Shown here: positions 1 through 9,221 of the stretch, piece by piece
How positions within the stretch are numbered: position 1 is the stretch's first letter
Layout of the letters: each line of letters starts with the position of its first letter
From: Microlunatus sagamiharensis
GTDB lineage: Bacteria > Actinomycetota > Actinomycetes > Propionibacteriales > Propionibacteriaceae
Direction: 5' to 3'
NCBI RefSeq assembly: GCF_900105785.1
Contig: NZ_LT629799.1
Location: 3,658,001 to 3,722,000, forward strand
Length of the DNA: 64,000 nt
The notes under the pieces: model-generated
What the model saw: the letters and a program-made list of their open reading frames with translations, nothing else
What the model was told of the DNA's origin: nothing
The model's database searches: none
Made by a program: the position numbers and the translations under genes

Positions 1-1
1 C

Positions 2-3000
2 CGCTGGACCCTGGGCTTCGTCGCCGTCACCCAGCTGGCCCTCGTCGTGGTCAACCGCCTGGCCAGCGAGGCCACCGTGGACGGCCGCGGCGCGGGCCTC
101 ACCGCGTACGCCAACGCGTACGCCGTCTGGATCCTGCCGCACTCGCTGATCACCGTCTCGCTGGCCACCGCGATGCTGCCCTCGGCCTCGCGCCTCGGTG
201 CCGCCGGCGACCTCCGCGGCGTCGCCGCGGAGACGACCCGCACGGTGCGGCTCGCCCTGACCGTGCTGCTGCCCGCCGCGGTGGGCATGGTCGCGCTCGG
301 GCTGCCCGCCGCGCAGCTGGCCTTCGGCTTCGGCCGCGGCGCCCGTGACGCCTCCTTCGTGGGGTGGACGCTGATGGCGCTGGCCCTCGGGCTCGTCCCG
401 TTCACCGTCCAGTACGTCCTGCTGCGCGCCTTCTACGCGCTCGAGGACACCCGCACCACGTTCTTCCTCCAGTTCGTCATCGCCGCGGTGAACGTCGCCG
501 CCGCGCTCGCGCTCACCACCCTGCTGCCCGGCGAGCTGTGGGTCGCGCCCGCCCTGGGCCTGGCGTACTCGCTGGCGTACGTGGTCGGCGCCCTGGTGTC
601 CTTCCGGCGGCTGCGGCGCAGCCTGCCCGACCTCGACGGCCACCCGCTCGTCGCGCACTGCGTCCGGCTGCTGGCCGCGGCGCTCCCCGCCGCGGCCCTG
701 GGCTGGCTCGTCTGCTGGGCCGTGACGAGCCGTCTCGGCTCGCGTCCCGCGCTGCTGCTGGCGCTGGTGCTGGCCGGCGTCGTCGCCGTCGGGGTGTTCG
801 TGGTCCTCGCCCGGCTGCTGCGCGTCGGCGAGGTCGCCCAGCTCACGGGCCTGCTGCGCCGACGCCGGCCGGCGGCGCCCGCGGGGCCGGCCGACGCCGT
901 CACCTCCGGAGAGGCGCCCGCGGAGGACGAGCTCGACACCGAGGTGCGCAGCGCGCGGTCCGCGGAGGTCGTGGGCGCGGTGGAGAGTTCCGTGGTCTCC
1001 GGCGGTTCGGAGCCCCCGGGCGGGCCCGGGGCTCCTAGCATCGGAGCAGCATCCACCACACCCGTCGCGGGTCTCGATCGGGGCGACGTGCCCGCGGCGC
1101 CAGGCAGCACCGAGGACGACCTGATGACCCAGACGGCGATCGCCCCCGGCCGCCCCCACCCGCTGGACGCCACCGACGAGGACGGCGACGCCGACGCCGT
1201 CCGGGAACCGTCCGCGGAGTTCCTCCACGTGCCCACCGCGGCCGCGCTCCCGACGGGGACGGTCCTCGCCTCGCGCTACCGCCTCGAGGAGCTGATCGCG
1301 GCCTCGCGGCCCTCGGTGACCTGGCGGGCCTTCGACGAGGTGCTCTCGCGCTCGGTCCTCGTGCACGTGCTGGCGCCGGGCGACCCGGACGAGCCCGAGC
1401 TGATGGCCGCGGCCCGGCGGGCCTCCGTCGCCACCGACTCCCGCTTCCTGCGCGTGCTCGACGCGGTCGGCGGCGAGGAGTCGAGCGTCGGGTCCTACAT
1501 CGTCTGCGAGTACGCGACCGGCCAGTCGCTCGAGGTCCTGCTCAGCCAGGCGCCGCTGTCCGGGCTCGAGGCCGCGTGGGTCGTCCGCGAGGTCGCCGAC
1601 GCGCTGTCCGGCGTGCACGGCCTCGGGCTGCACCACCGCCGCATCAACCCCGAGAACGTCATCGTCACCCCCTCGGGCAACATCAAGATCGTCGGCCTGC
1701 TCATCGACGCCGTCCTGCGACCGAACCGCAGCACCAGCGTCCCCGGGGCCGACACCGGCGAGCTGGTCGACGTCGCCGACCTCGGGCGCCTCCTGTACGC
1801 GGCCCTCGTCTCGCGCTGGCCGGGCGGGCCCGCGTACAGCCTCCCCGCCGCCCCGCGCCTCGGCCGGCGCTGGATGACGCCGCGCCAGGTCCGCGCCGGC
1901 GTCTCCCCCGCCCTCGACAACGTCTGCGACCAGGTCCTCGGCGACCCGCCGCGCCACCAAGCGCCCTCGATCACGACCGCCCACCAGCTCGTGCAGGCGC
2001 TGAGCAAGGTGCTCGGCTCCGCCGACGCCACCGGCGACCTCGAGCGCCGGCTCCACCAGCCCATCCCCGTCGTCCAGCACGGCTCCGGCCGGGCGCCCGC
2101 CTCCGACCCCGACACCGGCGCTCCCCCGGTCAGCGCGCTGCTCGACCAGCCCACCGAGGAGATGACCGCCATCCGCCCGGCCGTCCCCGGTGCGGCCGCA
2201 CCCCGGACGGCGGGCCGCCGACCGGCCGCCGACGCCCCCGTGAGCCGCCCGCGGGCCACGCCCCTGGCCGTAGCGGGACCGGCCGGCGTGACCCAGCAGG
2301 TCGCCGGGGCGGGCGGAGCGGGCGGAGCAGGTTCCCGCCCGGCCACCGCGACGCGGACGACGCCGCCGCAGCAGCACCCACGTCGCTGGATCGCCGTGCT
2401 GCTGGCCCTCTGCCTGGTGCTGGTCGTGGCCGGGACGGTCTCCGCCCAGGTCCTGAGCCGCCGGCTCGGCTCCTCGCCCGCCCCGAGCACCTCGGCCGCG
2501 GCGCCCACGACCTCGGACGCCCCGACCACGCTCCCGGCCGACCAGCCCGTCCGCGTCGTCTCGGCCCGTGACTTCGACCCGCAGGGCGACACCCGCGAGG
2601 AGAACCGCGAACAGGTCCCGCTCGCGATCGACGGCAAGGACGACACGCGCTGGACGACGGTCACCTACAAGGGCAACCCGAAGCTGGGCGGGATCAAGCG
2701 CGGCGTCGGGCTCGTCCTCGACCTGGGCGAGGCCCAGCAGGTGGGCTCGGTGCGGCTGCTGCTGAGCGGCGACGGCACGGACGTCGACCTCCGCGTGCCG
2801 GCCACGGACCCCGCGGGGACGACCACGCCGCCCATGACCTCCGACCGGTCCTGGAGCAGCGTGGCGACGCGCTCGGACGTCGGCTCCTCCGCCACCCTCA
2901 CGCTCGACCAGCCCGTCACGACGCGCTACGTGCTCGTCTACCTGACCTCGCTGCCCCGCGAGGGCAGCGGCTACAAGGGCGGCATCTACGAGGCCGAGGT

Positions 3001-3010
3001 GCGTTCTTGA
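2..3010 (+). CDS. murJ: MurJ/MviN lipid II flippase fused to pseudokinase and extracellular domain (5' end outside window)
   Basis: The frame is open from base 2, so the start lies upstream; 1002 codons are visible. Residues 1-270 are the C-terminal half of the MurJ (MOP superfamily) membrane flippase, which moves lipid II across the membrane. After a low-complexity linker, residues 418-676 form a protein-kinase-like fold starting TVLASRYRLEEL. The catalytic HRD is HRR, the DFG motif is absent, and no VAIK lysine is seen, so it is a pseudokinase. A single membrane helix at about 793-816 leads to a galactose-binding/discoidin-like domain from about 849. This matches the mycobacterial MviN (Rv3910) architecture, where the phosphorylated pseudokinase binds FhaA. 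The stop overlaps the TTG start of the sigma-factor gene, implying co-transcription. Confidence 0.93.
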   Translation, partial: RWTLGFVAVTQLALVVVNRLASEATVDGRGAGLTAYANAYAVWILPHSLITVSLATAMLPSASRLGAAGDLRGVAAETTRTVRLALTVLLPAAVGMVALGLPAAQLAFGFGRGARDASFVGWTLMALALGLVPFTVQYVLLRAFYALEDTRTTFFLQFVIAAVNVAAALALTTLLPGELWVAPALGLAYSLAYVVGALVSFRRLRRSLPDLDGHPLVAHCVRLLAAALPAAALGWLVCWAVTSRLGSRPALLLALVLAGVVAVGVFVVLARLLRVGEVAQLTGLLRRRRPAAPAGPADAVTSGEAPAEDELDTEVRSARSAEVVGAVESSVVSGGSEPPGGPGAPSIGAASTTPVAGLDRGDVPAAPGSTEDDLMTQTAIAPGRPHPLDATDEDGDADAVREPSAEFLHVPTAAALPTGTVLASRYRLEELIAASRPSVTWRAFDEVLSRSVLVHVLAPGDPDEPELMAAARRASVATDSRFLRVLDAVGGEESSVGSYIVCEYATGQSLEVLLSQAPLSGLEAAWVVREVADALSGVHGLGLHHRRINPENVIVTPSGNIKIVGLLIDAVLRPNRSTSVPGADTGELVDVADLGRLLYAALVSRWPGGPAYSLPAAPRLGRRWMTPRQVRAGVSPALDNVCDQVLGDPPRHQAPSITTAHQLVQALSKVLGSADATGDLERRLHQPIPVVQHGSGRAPASDPDTGAPPVSALLDQPTEEMTAIRPAVPGAAAPRTAGRRPAADAPVSRPRATPLAVAGPAGVTQQVAGAGGAGGAGSRPATATRTTPPQQHPRRWIAVLLALCLVLVVAGTVSAQVLSRRLGSSPAPSTSAAAPTTSDAPTTLPADQPVRVVSARDFDPQGDTREENREQVPLAIDGKDDTRWTTVTYKGNPKLGGIKRGVGLVLDLGEAQQVGSVRLLLSGDGTDVDLRVPATDPAGTTTPPMTSDRSWSSVATRSDVGSSATLTLDQPVTTRYVLVYLTSLPREGSGYKGGIYEAEVRS

Positions 3011-3696
3011 GCGGTGGGGTGACGCAGGGGGCCACCCCGCACCCACCGTCCGACGCGGCCGCGGGCGACGTCGGTCCGGAGCCCGCAGGCGGGTCCCTCG
3101 CGACCGTCGCACCGGGCGCCCCCGAGCCGGAGGGCGACCCCGGCCCGACCGACGCCGAGCTGCTGCACGCCCACGTCGAGGGCGACCACTCGGCGTTCAG
3201 CACGCTGGTCGCCCGGCACCAGGACCGCCTCTGGGCGGTCGCCCTGCGGGTGATGGGGACGCCGGACGACGCCGCGGACGCGCTGCAGGACGCGTACGTC
3301 GCGGCCTTCCGGCGCGCGGGGACGTTCCGGGGCGAGGCGCAGGTGACCACGTGGCTGCACCGCGTGGTCGTGAACGCCTGCCTGGACCGGCTCCGTCGCG
3401 CCAAGGTCCGCGCCGTCGACCCGCTGCCCGAGGACCTGGACCGCGTCGAGGTGCTGGGCCGCGAGCCCGAGCGCGACCCCGTCGAGGAGCGGGAGCGCCA
3501 CGACGCCGTGGCAGAGGCGCTGGCCACCCTCAACCCGGACCAGCGGGCGGCCCTCGTGCTCGTCGACGTGCAGGGCTTCTCGGTCGAGGAGGCCGCGGCC
3601 GTGCTCGGCTGCGCCCCGGGGACGGTCAAGAGCCGCTGCGCCCGGGGGCGGGCCCGTTTGGTCCCCCTGCTCGACCACCTGCGCGCACCCCCGTGA
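3007..3696 (+). CDS. sigM: ECF RNA polymerase sigma factor, SigM type
   Basis: This encodes 229 residues. After a 45-residue Pro/Gly-rich lead comes sigma region 2 (HQDRLWAVALRVMG, then DAADALQDAYVAAFRR and a TTWLHRVVVNACLDRLRR helix). Region 4 is an HTH with FSVEEAAAVLGCAPGTVKSR. The start is taken as TTG at 3007, overlapping the murJ stop (TTGA); GTG at 3019 is an alternative. The murJ-sigM-anti-sigma-trxB-trxA order is that of mycobacterial sigM, whose regulon deals with envelope and late stress. The membrane anti-sigma partner is encoded 166 bases downstream. Confidence 0.93.
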   Translation: MSGGVTQGATPHPPSDAAAGDVGPEPAGGSLATVAPGAPEPEGDPGPTDAELLHAHVEGDHSAFSTLVARHQDRLWAVALRVMGTPDDAADALQDAYVAAFRRAGTFRGEAQVTTWLHRVVVNACLDRLRRAKVRAVDPLPEDLDRVEVLGREPERDPVEERERHDAVAEALATLNPDQRAALVLVDVQGFSVEEAAAVLGCAPGTVKSRCARGRARLVPLLDHLRAPP

Positions 3697-3862
3697 CCGA
3701 CCTCGACGCCGCCACCCGGCGTTCGCACCGGCGCTCCGCGACCCCGGCGCTGGCCATACTGGCCGGACAGCGGCACCTCCCCCACCGCGCGCCGGCTGCC
3801 GCACACTCCCGCCCGGCACCCCGCACACCCCCCGACCCGACCTCGTCGACAAGGACCCTCCC

Positions 3863-4621
3863 GTGACCGACCACCCGACCCGCGACACGCTCGCGGACGC
3901 CGCGGAGGGGCTCCTCGAGCCCGCCGAGGCGACGGTGGTCGACGCCCACGTGGCGGGCTGCGCCGACTGCCGGGCGGAGCTCGCGGCGTTCTCCGAGGTC
4001 GGCACCGTCCTGGCCTCGGCGCCGGTCCCGGTGATGCCGGCCGAGGTCGCCGCACGCCTCGCCGGCGTCGTCGCGCGGGAGCAGGCCGCCCGTGAGGTCT
4101 CGCCGGTGCTGCACGCGGTGCCGGGCTCGGGCCCGGACGCCCCTCCCGTGCCGCGCCACCCGTACGGGACGCGCCGCCGGCTGCACCCGAGCCTGCACCA
4201 CTCCTTCGGCGAGGGCCTGCGCACGGTCTCGCCGGGTCGCCGCTGGGGGCTGCCGGTGCTCGCCGCCGCGGCCGCCGCGCTCGTGCTCGGCTTCGTCGCG
4301 TACGTGGCCAGCGCGACGCTCGGGCTCAACGAACCGCCCGCCGTCTCGATCTCCACCGCCCCCGGAGAGCTCGCGGGCCAGGCCGAGCAGCTGCGCGCCC
4401 GCACCGACATCGACCCGCACCGCTTCTCCCAGGCGTGGTGGTGCGCCCGGCGCGCCACCGACGGCGCCGGCCACATCGTCGGCCTCGCCACCACCAGCTC
4501 CGGCGACCGGCCCGCGGTGCTGGTCTACGTGCGCACCTCCGACGGGCTGGGCGTCCGCGTGGTGACGGGCTGCGACGCGGGCGACCCCGTCGCCACCCCC
4601 TGGGTCCGCATCGGCTCCTGA
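3863..4621 (+). CDS. Anti-sigma factor with zinc-finger (ZAS) motif, single TM helix
   Basis: The 252-residue protein starts with GTG. The N-terminal cytoplasmic part has the H-x3-C-x2-C zinc anti-sigma signature (HVAGCADC, about residues 28-35). A central hydrophobic stretch ([20 protein letters not shown], about residues 130-152) is one membrane helix, and the rest is an extracytoplasmic sensor region ending in a Cys-containing tail. It very probably sequesters the sigma factor encoded just upstream. The 166-base gap to sigM shows no gene; it could hold a separate promoter. The family assignment is firm and the sensed signal is unknown. Confidence 0.87.
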   Translation: MTDHPTRDTLADAAEGLLEPAEATVVDAHVAGCADCRAELAAFSEVGTVLASAPVPVMPAEVAARLAGVVAREQAAREVSPVLHAVPGSGPDAPPVPRHPYGTRRRLHPSLHHSFGEGLRTVSPGRRWGLPVLAAAAAALVLGFVAYVASATLGLNEPPAVSISTAPGELAGQAEQLRARTDIDPHRFSQAWWCARRATDGAGHIVGLATTSSGDRPAVLVYVRTSDGLGVRVVTGCDAGDPVATPWVRIGS

Positions 4622-4752
4622 CCCGTCCGGGTGCGAGCACCCGGGGAATAGCGGGCCCGCCCGGGGGCGTTCCGGTGGTCCACGGGGAACGACCCGGCCT
4701 AGGGTGGGCCCGGTCCGTGACCCACAGGGCAGACAGCGAGGGACAGGCAGGG

Positions 4753-5748
4753 ATGAGCGAGCAGATCCGAGACGTCATCATCGTCGGGAGCGGCCCGTCG
4801 GGCTACACCGCCGCGATCTACGCCGCCCGCGCCGACCTGCACCCGCTGGTCTTCGAGGGCTCCATCACGGCCGGCGGCGCGCTGATGAACACCACCGAGG
4901 TCGAGAACTACCCCGGCTTCCCCGAGGGCATCCAGGGCCCGGACCTCATGGACGGGCTGCGCAACCAGGCCGAGCGCTTCGGCGCCGAGCTGGTCAGCGA
5001 GGACATCGTCTCGATGGACCTGACCGGCGCGGTCAAGACCGTCACCGACGGCTACGGCAACACCTTCTCCGCCCGCGCGGTGATCCTGGCCACCGGCTCC
5101 GGCTACCGCAAGCTCGGCCTGCCCGACGAGGACCGGCTGTCCGGCCACGGCGTCTCGTGGTGCGCGACCTGCGACGGCTTCTTCTTCCGCGACAAGGACA
5201 TCGCCGTGGTGGGCGGTGGCGACTCCGCGATCGAGGAGGCGACCTTCCTCACCCGCTTCGCCCGCTCGGTCACGCTCGTGCACCGTCGCGGCGAGCTGCG
5301 CGCCAGCAAGATCATGGCCCGCCGCGCCGAGAAGGACCCGAAGATCCGCTTCGCGTGGAACTCCGCCGTCACCGACATCAAGGGCACCGACCACGTCGAG
5401 GGCGTCACGCTGACCGACACGCTCAGCGGGGACAGCCGGGAGCTGGCGATCAGCGGCCTGTTCATCGCGATCGGCCACGACCCGCGCTCGGAGCTCCTGC
5501 ACGGCCAGGTGCGCCTGGACGAGGAGGGCTACGTGCTCACCGAGTCCGGCTCGACCCGGACCAACCTGCCGGGCGTCTTCGCCGCGGGCGACCTGGTCGA
5601 CCACACCTACCGCCAGGCGATCACCGCAGCAGGCAGCGGGTGCGCCGCCGCCCTCGACGCCGAGCGCTACCTCGCCGACCTCGACGACGTCGGTGACCCG
5701 GTGATCGCGCAGGCCGAGGCCGCCCTCATGGCCGGCGCCGGCAGCTAG
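4753..5748 (+). CDS. trxB: Thioredoxin reductase (NADPH)
   Basis: The flavoenzyme of 331 residues transfers electrons from NADPH to thioredoxin. It shows the FAD-binding [16 protein letters not shown] near the N-terminus, the redox-active CATCDG, the NADPH-binding [10 protein letters not shown] and the C-terminal [13 protein letters not shown] at 4753 follows a purine-rich GGCAGGG and starts directly with the FAD motif. A TAGGGT hexamer at 4700-4705 is a possible -10 box. The trxA gene lies 90 bases downstream, so the two form the usual trxBA unit. Confidence 0.97.
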   Translation: MSEQIRDVIIVGSGPSGYTAAIYAARADLHPLVFEGSITAGGALMNTTEVENYPGFPEGIQGPDLMDGLRNQAERFGAELVSEDIVSMDLTGAVKTVTDGYGNTFSARAVILATGSGYRKLGLPDEDRLSGHGVSWCATCDGFFFRDKDIAVVGGGDSAIEEATFLTRFARSVTLVHRRGELRASKIMARRAEKDPKIRFAWNSAVTDIKGTDHVEGVTLTDTLSGDSRELAISGLFIAIGHDPRSELLHGQVRLDEEGYVLTESGSTRTNLPGVFAAGDLVDHTYRQAITAAGSGCAAALDAERYLADLDDVGDPVIAQAEAALMAGAGS

Positions 5749-5838
5749 TCCGTCGTGCGGGGGCCGGCGTCCCCGCGCTGTCAGACCCGGCCGTCAGACT
5801 GACGGCCGGTGCAGGACCTCAGAAGTAGGAGCAGCAAC

Positions 5839-6162
5839 ATGGCAAACGTCGCCGACGTCACCGACGAGACCTTCGACTCGGTCGTCCTCAAGTCCGACAA
5901 GCCCGTCGTCGTCGACTACTGGGCCGACTGGTGCGGCCCGTGCAAGCAGGTGGCCCCGATCATCGAGGAGCTCGCCGCGCAGCACGGCGACAAGGTGACC
6001 TTCGTCAAGATGGACACCAACACCAACCCGGTGACCCCGGCCAACAACCACGTCCTGGGCCTGCCGACGATCCAGGTCTACGTGGGCGGCGAGGTCGTCA
6101 AGGCCTTCAAGGGCGCCAAGTCCAAGTCCACGCTGCTGAACGCGCTGGAGGAGTACCTCTGA
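5839..6162 (+). CDS. trxA: Thioredoxin
   Basis: A 107-residue single-domain thioredoxin with the WCGPC active site (Cys32, Cys35) and the cis-proline loop LGLPTI. ATG at 5839 is chosen because AGGAGC lies just upstream and homologues begin at this point; an in-frame ATG 30 bases upstream would add an atypical tail. It is the substrate of the reductase encoded upstream. Two strong hairpins start 5 bases after the stop. Confidence 0.97.
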   Translation: MANVADVTDETFDSVVLKSDKPVVVDYWADWCGPCKQVAPIIEELAAQHGDKVTFVKMDTNTNPVTPANNHVLGLPTIQVYVGGEVVKAFKGAKSKSTLLNALEEYL

Positions 6163-6167
6163 CGCAC

Positions 6168-6245
6168 CGCGGTCGCGGCGTCGCCGCGACCGCGTAGAGC
6201 ACCCTGCGCCCGCAGACGGTGGACACCTCCACCGCCTGCGGGCGC
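6168..6245 (+). terminator. Tandem hairpins after trxA
   Basis: The first is a perfect 12-bp stem (CGCGGTCGCGGC, loop GTC) at 6168-6194. The second is an 18-bp stem with one mismatch and a CACC loop at 6206-6245. They sit 5 and 43 bases after the trxA stop. There is no T-tract, as is common for actinobacterial hairpin terminators. Confidence 0.65.
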
Positions 6246-6337
6246 TCGTGCGCCCGGGGACGTCCGTGATCGCCGCTCGTCCCGGGGCGGGTTCGGTGGG
6301 CGACCCGCGCCGACGTCCCGCACGCCTCCTTCGACAA

Positions 6338-6381
6338 TTGCACAACAGTTCTTGTGCAAGAGATGTTGCGGGTTCTAGGGT
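6338..6381 (+). promoter_or_regulatory. Promoter and inverted-repeat operator of the ArsR gene
   Basis: A perfect inverted repeat TTGCACAA-CAGTTC-TTGTGCAA occupies 6338-6359. Its right arm contains the likely -35 (TTGTGC, 6352-6357), and 18 bases on lies TAGGGT (6376-6381). That hexamer ends 7 bases before the ATG at 6389, so the transcript is probably leaderless. The operator overlapping the -35 suits autorepression by the ArsR protein (inference). Confidence 0.7.
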
Positions 6382-6388
6382 AGGCACC

Positions 6389-6982
6389 ATGACCCCCCGC
6401 GACGTGCAGACGCTGACCGAGGCCAAGGCGCTGAGCGCGGTGGCCCACCCGCTCCGCTCCCGGCTGCTCGACGCGCTGGCGGTGCACGGCCCGTCGACCG
6501 CCTCGGCCCTGGCCGCACGGCTGGACGAGGCGGTCGGCAACGTCAGCCACCACCTGAAGGTGCTGGCGCAGGCCCACCTGATCGACGAGGCCCCGGAGCT
6601 CGCGCGCGACCGCCGCGAGCGCTGGTGGCGGCTCAGCTCCCCGTCCACCCGGTGGTCGACGGCGGAGATGACGGACCCGGCGGCCGTGGACGCGGCCATC
6701 GCGGCCGAACGGCTCCAGCTCACCCGGCAGCTCGAGCGCACCCGGGCCTGGCTCGACGCGCGGGAGCCCGGCGGCGCGTGGGACGAGACCGCCTTCGCGA
6801 TGCAGCGCTGGCTCCGGCTCTCCCCCGACGAGCTGCGCGAGCTCGGCGACGAGCTCCTCGCCCTGCTCGACCGCTGGGCGGCGCGGTCGGCCGAGCCGGT
6901 CGCAGCCCAGGACGGCGACGACCCGGGTGGGGACCGCGAGCCGGTCCTGGTGTTCGCCCGGGGCTTCCCGAGCCGTCCGTGA
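6389..6982 (+). CDS. ArsR-family winged-helix repressor
   Basis: The 197-residue regulator has an N-terminal winged-helix domain (ALSAVAHPLRSRLLDALAVHG, then a recognition helix around VGNVSHHLKVLAQA). A C-terminal helical part follows with no obvious metal-binding CxC motif, so it resembles the drug- or metabolite-responsive HTH_20 class rather than the arsenic type. ATG at 6389 is favoured by the leaderless promoter geometry. The stop overlaps the GTG of the MFS gene (GTGA), so it probably controls that exporter. Confidence 0.85.
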   Translation: MTPRDVQTLTEAKALSAVAHPLRSRLLDALAVHGPSTASALAARLDEAVGNVSHHLKVLAQAHLIDEAPELARDRRERWWRLSSPSTRWSTAEMTDPAAVDAAIAAERLQLTRQLERTRAWLDAREPGGAWDETAFAMQRWLRLSPDELRELGDELLALLDRWAARSAEPVAAQDGDDPGGDREPVLVFARGFPSRP

Positions 6983-8286
6983 GCACGGTTCCGGGCGTCA
7001 CCGCCGCGCAGCCCGAAGGGCGGGGCTTCGGTCTGCTCTGGCTCGGCGAGGGGGTCAGCGTGCTCGGCAGCGCGACCGCCGGCGTCCTGCTCCCCCTGGT
7101 GGCCGTCGTCTCCTTCGGCGCGGGGCCCGTCTGGATGGGGCTGCTGTCGGCCGCGGCCTGGATCCCGTGGCTCGCCGTCGGGCTGCCGGCCGGGGCGTGG
7201 GTCGACCGGCTGCCGGCCCGGTCCGTCATGATCGCGGCCGACCTCGCGGCTGCGCTGCTCGTCGTGAGCGTCCCGCTGGCCTGGTGGGCGGGCGTCCTGA
7301 CGCTCCCCCACCTCCTGGCCGTCGCGCTGCTCAGCGGGACGTGCGCGGTGTTCTTCCGCACCGCGTACATGGCGATCCTCCCGCAGGTGGTGCCGGGCGC
7401 CGCGCTCGAGACCGCCAACGCCCGGCTCTTCGGCACCGAGTCGGCCGCCCAGGTGGCCGGGCCCGGGCTGGCCGGTCTGCTCGCGCGGGTGGTCGCCCCA
7501 GCGGCCGGGCTCCTCGTCGACGCCGTCAGCTACCTGGTGTCCGCCGTCTGCCTGTGGCGGGTACGACCGCGCCCCCGGCCTGCGCTGCCGCCGGCGGAAC
7601 CGCTCCGCACCCAGATCGGCGTGGGGCTCCGCCTCGTGCTGCGCGACCCGTACCTGCGCTGGCTGAGCGGGCTCGGCGGGGTGTCGAACCTCGGCCTCAC
7701 CGGCTACCAGGCGCTGCTGGTGCTGTACCTGGTGCGGGACCTGCGCGTGCCGCCGCCGCAGGTCGGCCTGCTCCTCGCGCTCGGGGCCGCCGGCGGCGTC
7801 CTCGGCGCGGTGCTGGGGGCCCCGGCCTCGCGCCGCTGGGGGTCGGGGCGCGCCTCCACCGGGTTCATGGTGCTCAGCGGGCCGCCGGCCCTGCTCCTCC
7901 CGCTGGCCGCGCCCGGGGCGGGCACCGCCCTCGTCGTCGCCGGGCTCTTCCTCGTCGGGACGGGTGTGGTCGCCGGCAACGTCGTCCGCGCCGCCTGGCG
8001 CCAGCGCTACGTGCCGCCCGCCGTGATGGGCCGGGTCCTCGTCACGATGGCGGTCGTCAACTACGGGACGATGCCGCTCGGGGCGCTGCTCGCCGGGGGC
8101 CTGGCCGCCGTGGCCGGCACCCGCACCACGGTGGCGGTCATGGCCTCCGTCCACCTGCTCGCGACGCTCGGCGTCCTGGTCAGCCCGCTGGGACGCTCGC
8201 GCGCGCTGCCCGACCCGGTCGTCGAGCCAGGGCCGCAGCCGGAGCCCTCGGGGAGCATCGCCGGCTCAGCCCGCCGTGGAGTCTGA
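6979..8286 (+). CDS. MFS transporter
   Basis: This 435-residue major-facilitator protein has about 12 hydrophobic segments, beginning FGLLWLGEGVSVLGSATAGV, with a motif-A-like loop GAWVDRLPAR between TM2 and TM3. It belongs to the drug/enterobactin-exporter-like branch (MFS_3). GTG at 6979 overlaps the ArsR stop by 4 bases, giving translational coupling; the substrate is unknown. Its 3' end overlaps the convergent acetyltransferase gene by 21 bases. Confidence 0.87.
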   Translation: MSTVPGVTAAQPEGRGFGLLWLGEGVSVLGSATAGVLLPLVAVVSFGAGPVWMGLLSAAAWIPWLAVGLPAGAWVDRLPARSVMIAADLAAALLVVSVPLAWWAGVLTLPHLLAVALLSGTCAVFFRTAYMAILPQVVPGAALETANARLFGTESAAQVAGPGLAGLLARVVAPAAGLLVDAVSYLVSAVCLWRVRPRPRPALPPAEPLRTQIGVGLRLVLRDPYLRWLSGLGGVSNLGLTGYQALLVLYLVRDLRVPPPQVGLLLALGAAGGVLGAVLGAPASRRWGSGRASTGFMVLSGPPALLLPLAAPGAGTALVVAGLFLVGTGVVAGNVVRAAWRQRYVPPAVMGRVLVTMAVVNYGTMPLGALLAGGLAAVAGTRTTVAVMASVHLLATLGVLVSPLGRSRALPDPVVEPGPQPEPSGSIAGSARRGV

Positions 8287-8931
8287 CGGAGCCGGGATCG
8301 CCTCCCGACGCGCGTACGCCGCGGGCTGCGGGGCACCGACCGGGCCCACCAGGCCGGCCAGCCGGCTCCACGCGGCGCCGAGACCGGGCCAGCGCTGGGT
8401 CGTCTGGAGGTCCATCCGCAGGCGCGGGGTGACCGGGTGGTCGCGGACGACCTCGAAGCCCACGCGCTCCAGCCAGCCGACCGGCATCATGCAGGACGGC
8501 CCCTCGCGGCGGGTGCCGACGGCCTCCAGCGCACGCAGGTCGCGCCGCGCGACCAGCCCCGCCGCCGTCGTCACGAGCTGGCGGCCGAGACCCTTGCCGC
8601 GCCAGGCGTCGACGACCTGCGCCGACAGCAGCACGGCGACGTCGGGTGCCACCGGCGCGGTGGCCAGCGTGGGCAGCCGCTGCACCAGCCGGGCCGGTGC
8701 CATCGTCAGGAACCCGACGACCTCGTCGTCATGGACCGCCAGCACCCCGCAGTGGCCCCAGTGGTCGGTCACCTGCTGCGCCCACTCCGCCTTGCGCGCC
8801 GCGCCGTCGCGGTGCTCGGCGGGGGCGGCCAGGTCGGTGAGGCCGCTCTCCCAGAAGGCGCAGCCGCCGCACGGCTCGGGCAGCAGGTCCAGGTCGGCGG
8901 CCGTCATCGGTCGCAGTCGTCGGTTCGCCAC
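8266..8931 (-). CDS. GNAT-family N-acetyltransferase
   Basis: The 221-residue protein carries a GNAT core: VLAVHDDEVVGFLTM (beta-strand 2-4 region) followed by the acetyl-CoA motif VVDAWRGKGLGRQLV around residues 108-122. The N-terminus has a CGGCAFW segment that could be a metal or disulphide site. The acceptor is unknown. Genes of this type are often seen close to parAB in actinobacteria (general knowledge), but no function follows from that. Confidence 0.85.
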   Translation of the reverse strand: MANRRLRPMTAADLDLLPEPCGGCAFWESGLTDLAAPAEHRDGAARKAEWAQQVTDHWGHCGVLAVHDDEVVGFLTMAPARLVQRLPTLATAPVAPDVAVLLSAQVVDAWRGKGLGRQLVTTAAGLVARRDLRALEAVGTRREGPSCMMPVGWLERVGFEVVRDHPVTPRLRMDLQTTQRWPGLGAAWSRLAGLVGPVGAPQPAAYARREAIPAPSDSTAG

Positions 8932-8973
8932 GGCGTGCTCCTCACCCTGCGTACGTGCCCGCTGCCGGCCCGC

Positions 8974-9117
8974 TCAGCCGTTCGCGGCGGGGTCCGGCCA
9001 GGACCGCGGCCGGGCCAGGCCGACCAGGAAGCCCAGGGCCAGACCGCCGGCCACACCGGCCAGCAGGCAGGCCGCCCACCGCAGCGCCGGGGACCCCGAA
9101 CGCTCGCTGGACGCCAC
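8974..9117 (-). CDS. Small single-pass membrane protein, 47 aa
   Basis: GTG at 9117 opens a 47-residue frame. It has a short polar head (MASSERSGSPALRW), one hydrophobic stretch of about 20 residues (AACLLAGVAGGLALGFLVGL) and an RPRSWPD tail. It lies between the acetyltransferase gene and the divergent aminotransferase gene. The evidence is only the membrane-helix-plus-positive-tail pattern and its fit into an otherwise empty gap. The function is unknown and the gene call is moderate. Confidence 0.5.
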   Translation of the reverse strand: MASSERSGSPALRWAACLLAGVAGGLALGFLVGLARPRSWPDPAANG

Positions 9118-9221
9118 GCCCTCATCGTAGCCAGCACCGCGATCGCGGCACCCCGGCGCCGGGGCTTCTCAGCGCCTCGACGCGACGTGCGGGCGGTGGG
9201 AGCGATGAGGCACCCTTGGGG

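Noticed and set aside
5794..8154. A 786-codon minus-strand frame over trxA, ArsR and MFS genes
   Set aside because: The translation is Gly/Arg/His-rich nonsense opposite clear genes, with no start context.
9151..9164. Palindrome CCCCGGCGCCGGGG upstream of the aminotransferase gene
   Set aside because: It has no loop and pure GC composition; such palindromes are expected by chance in this genome.
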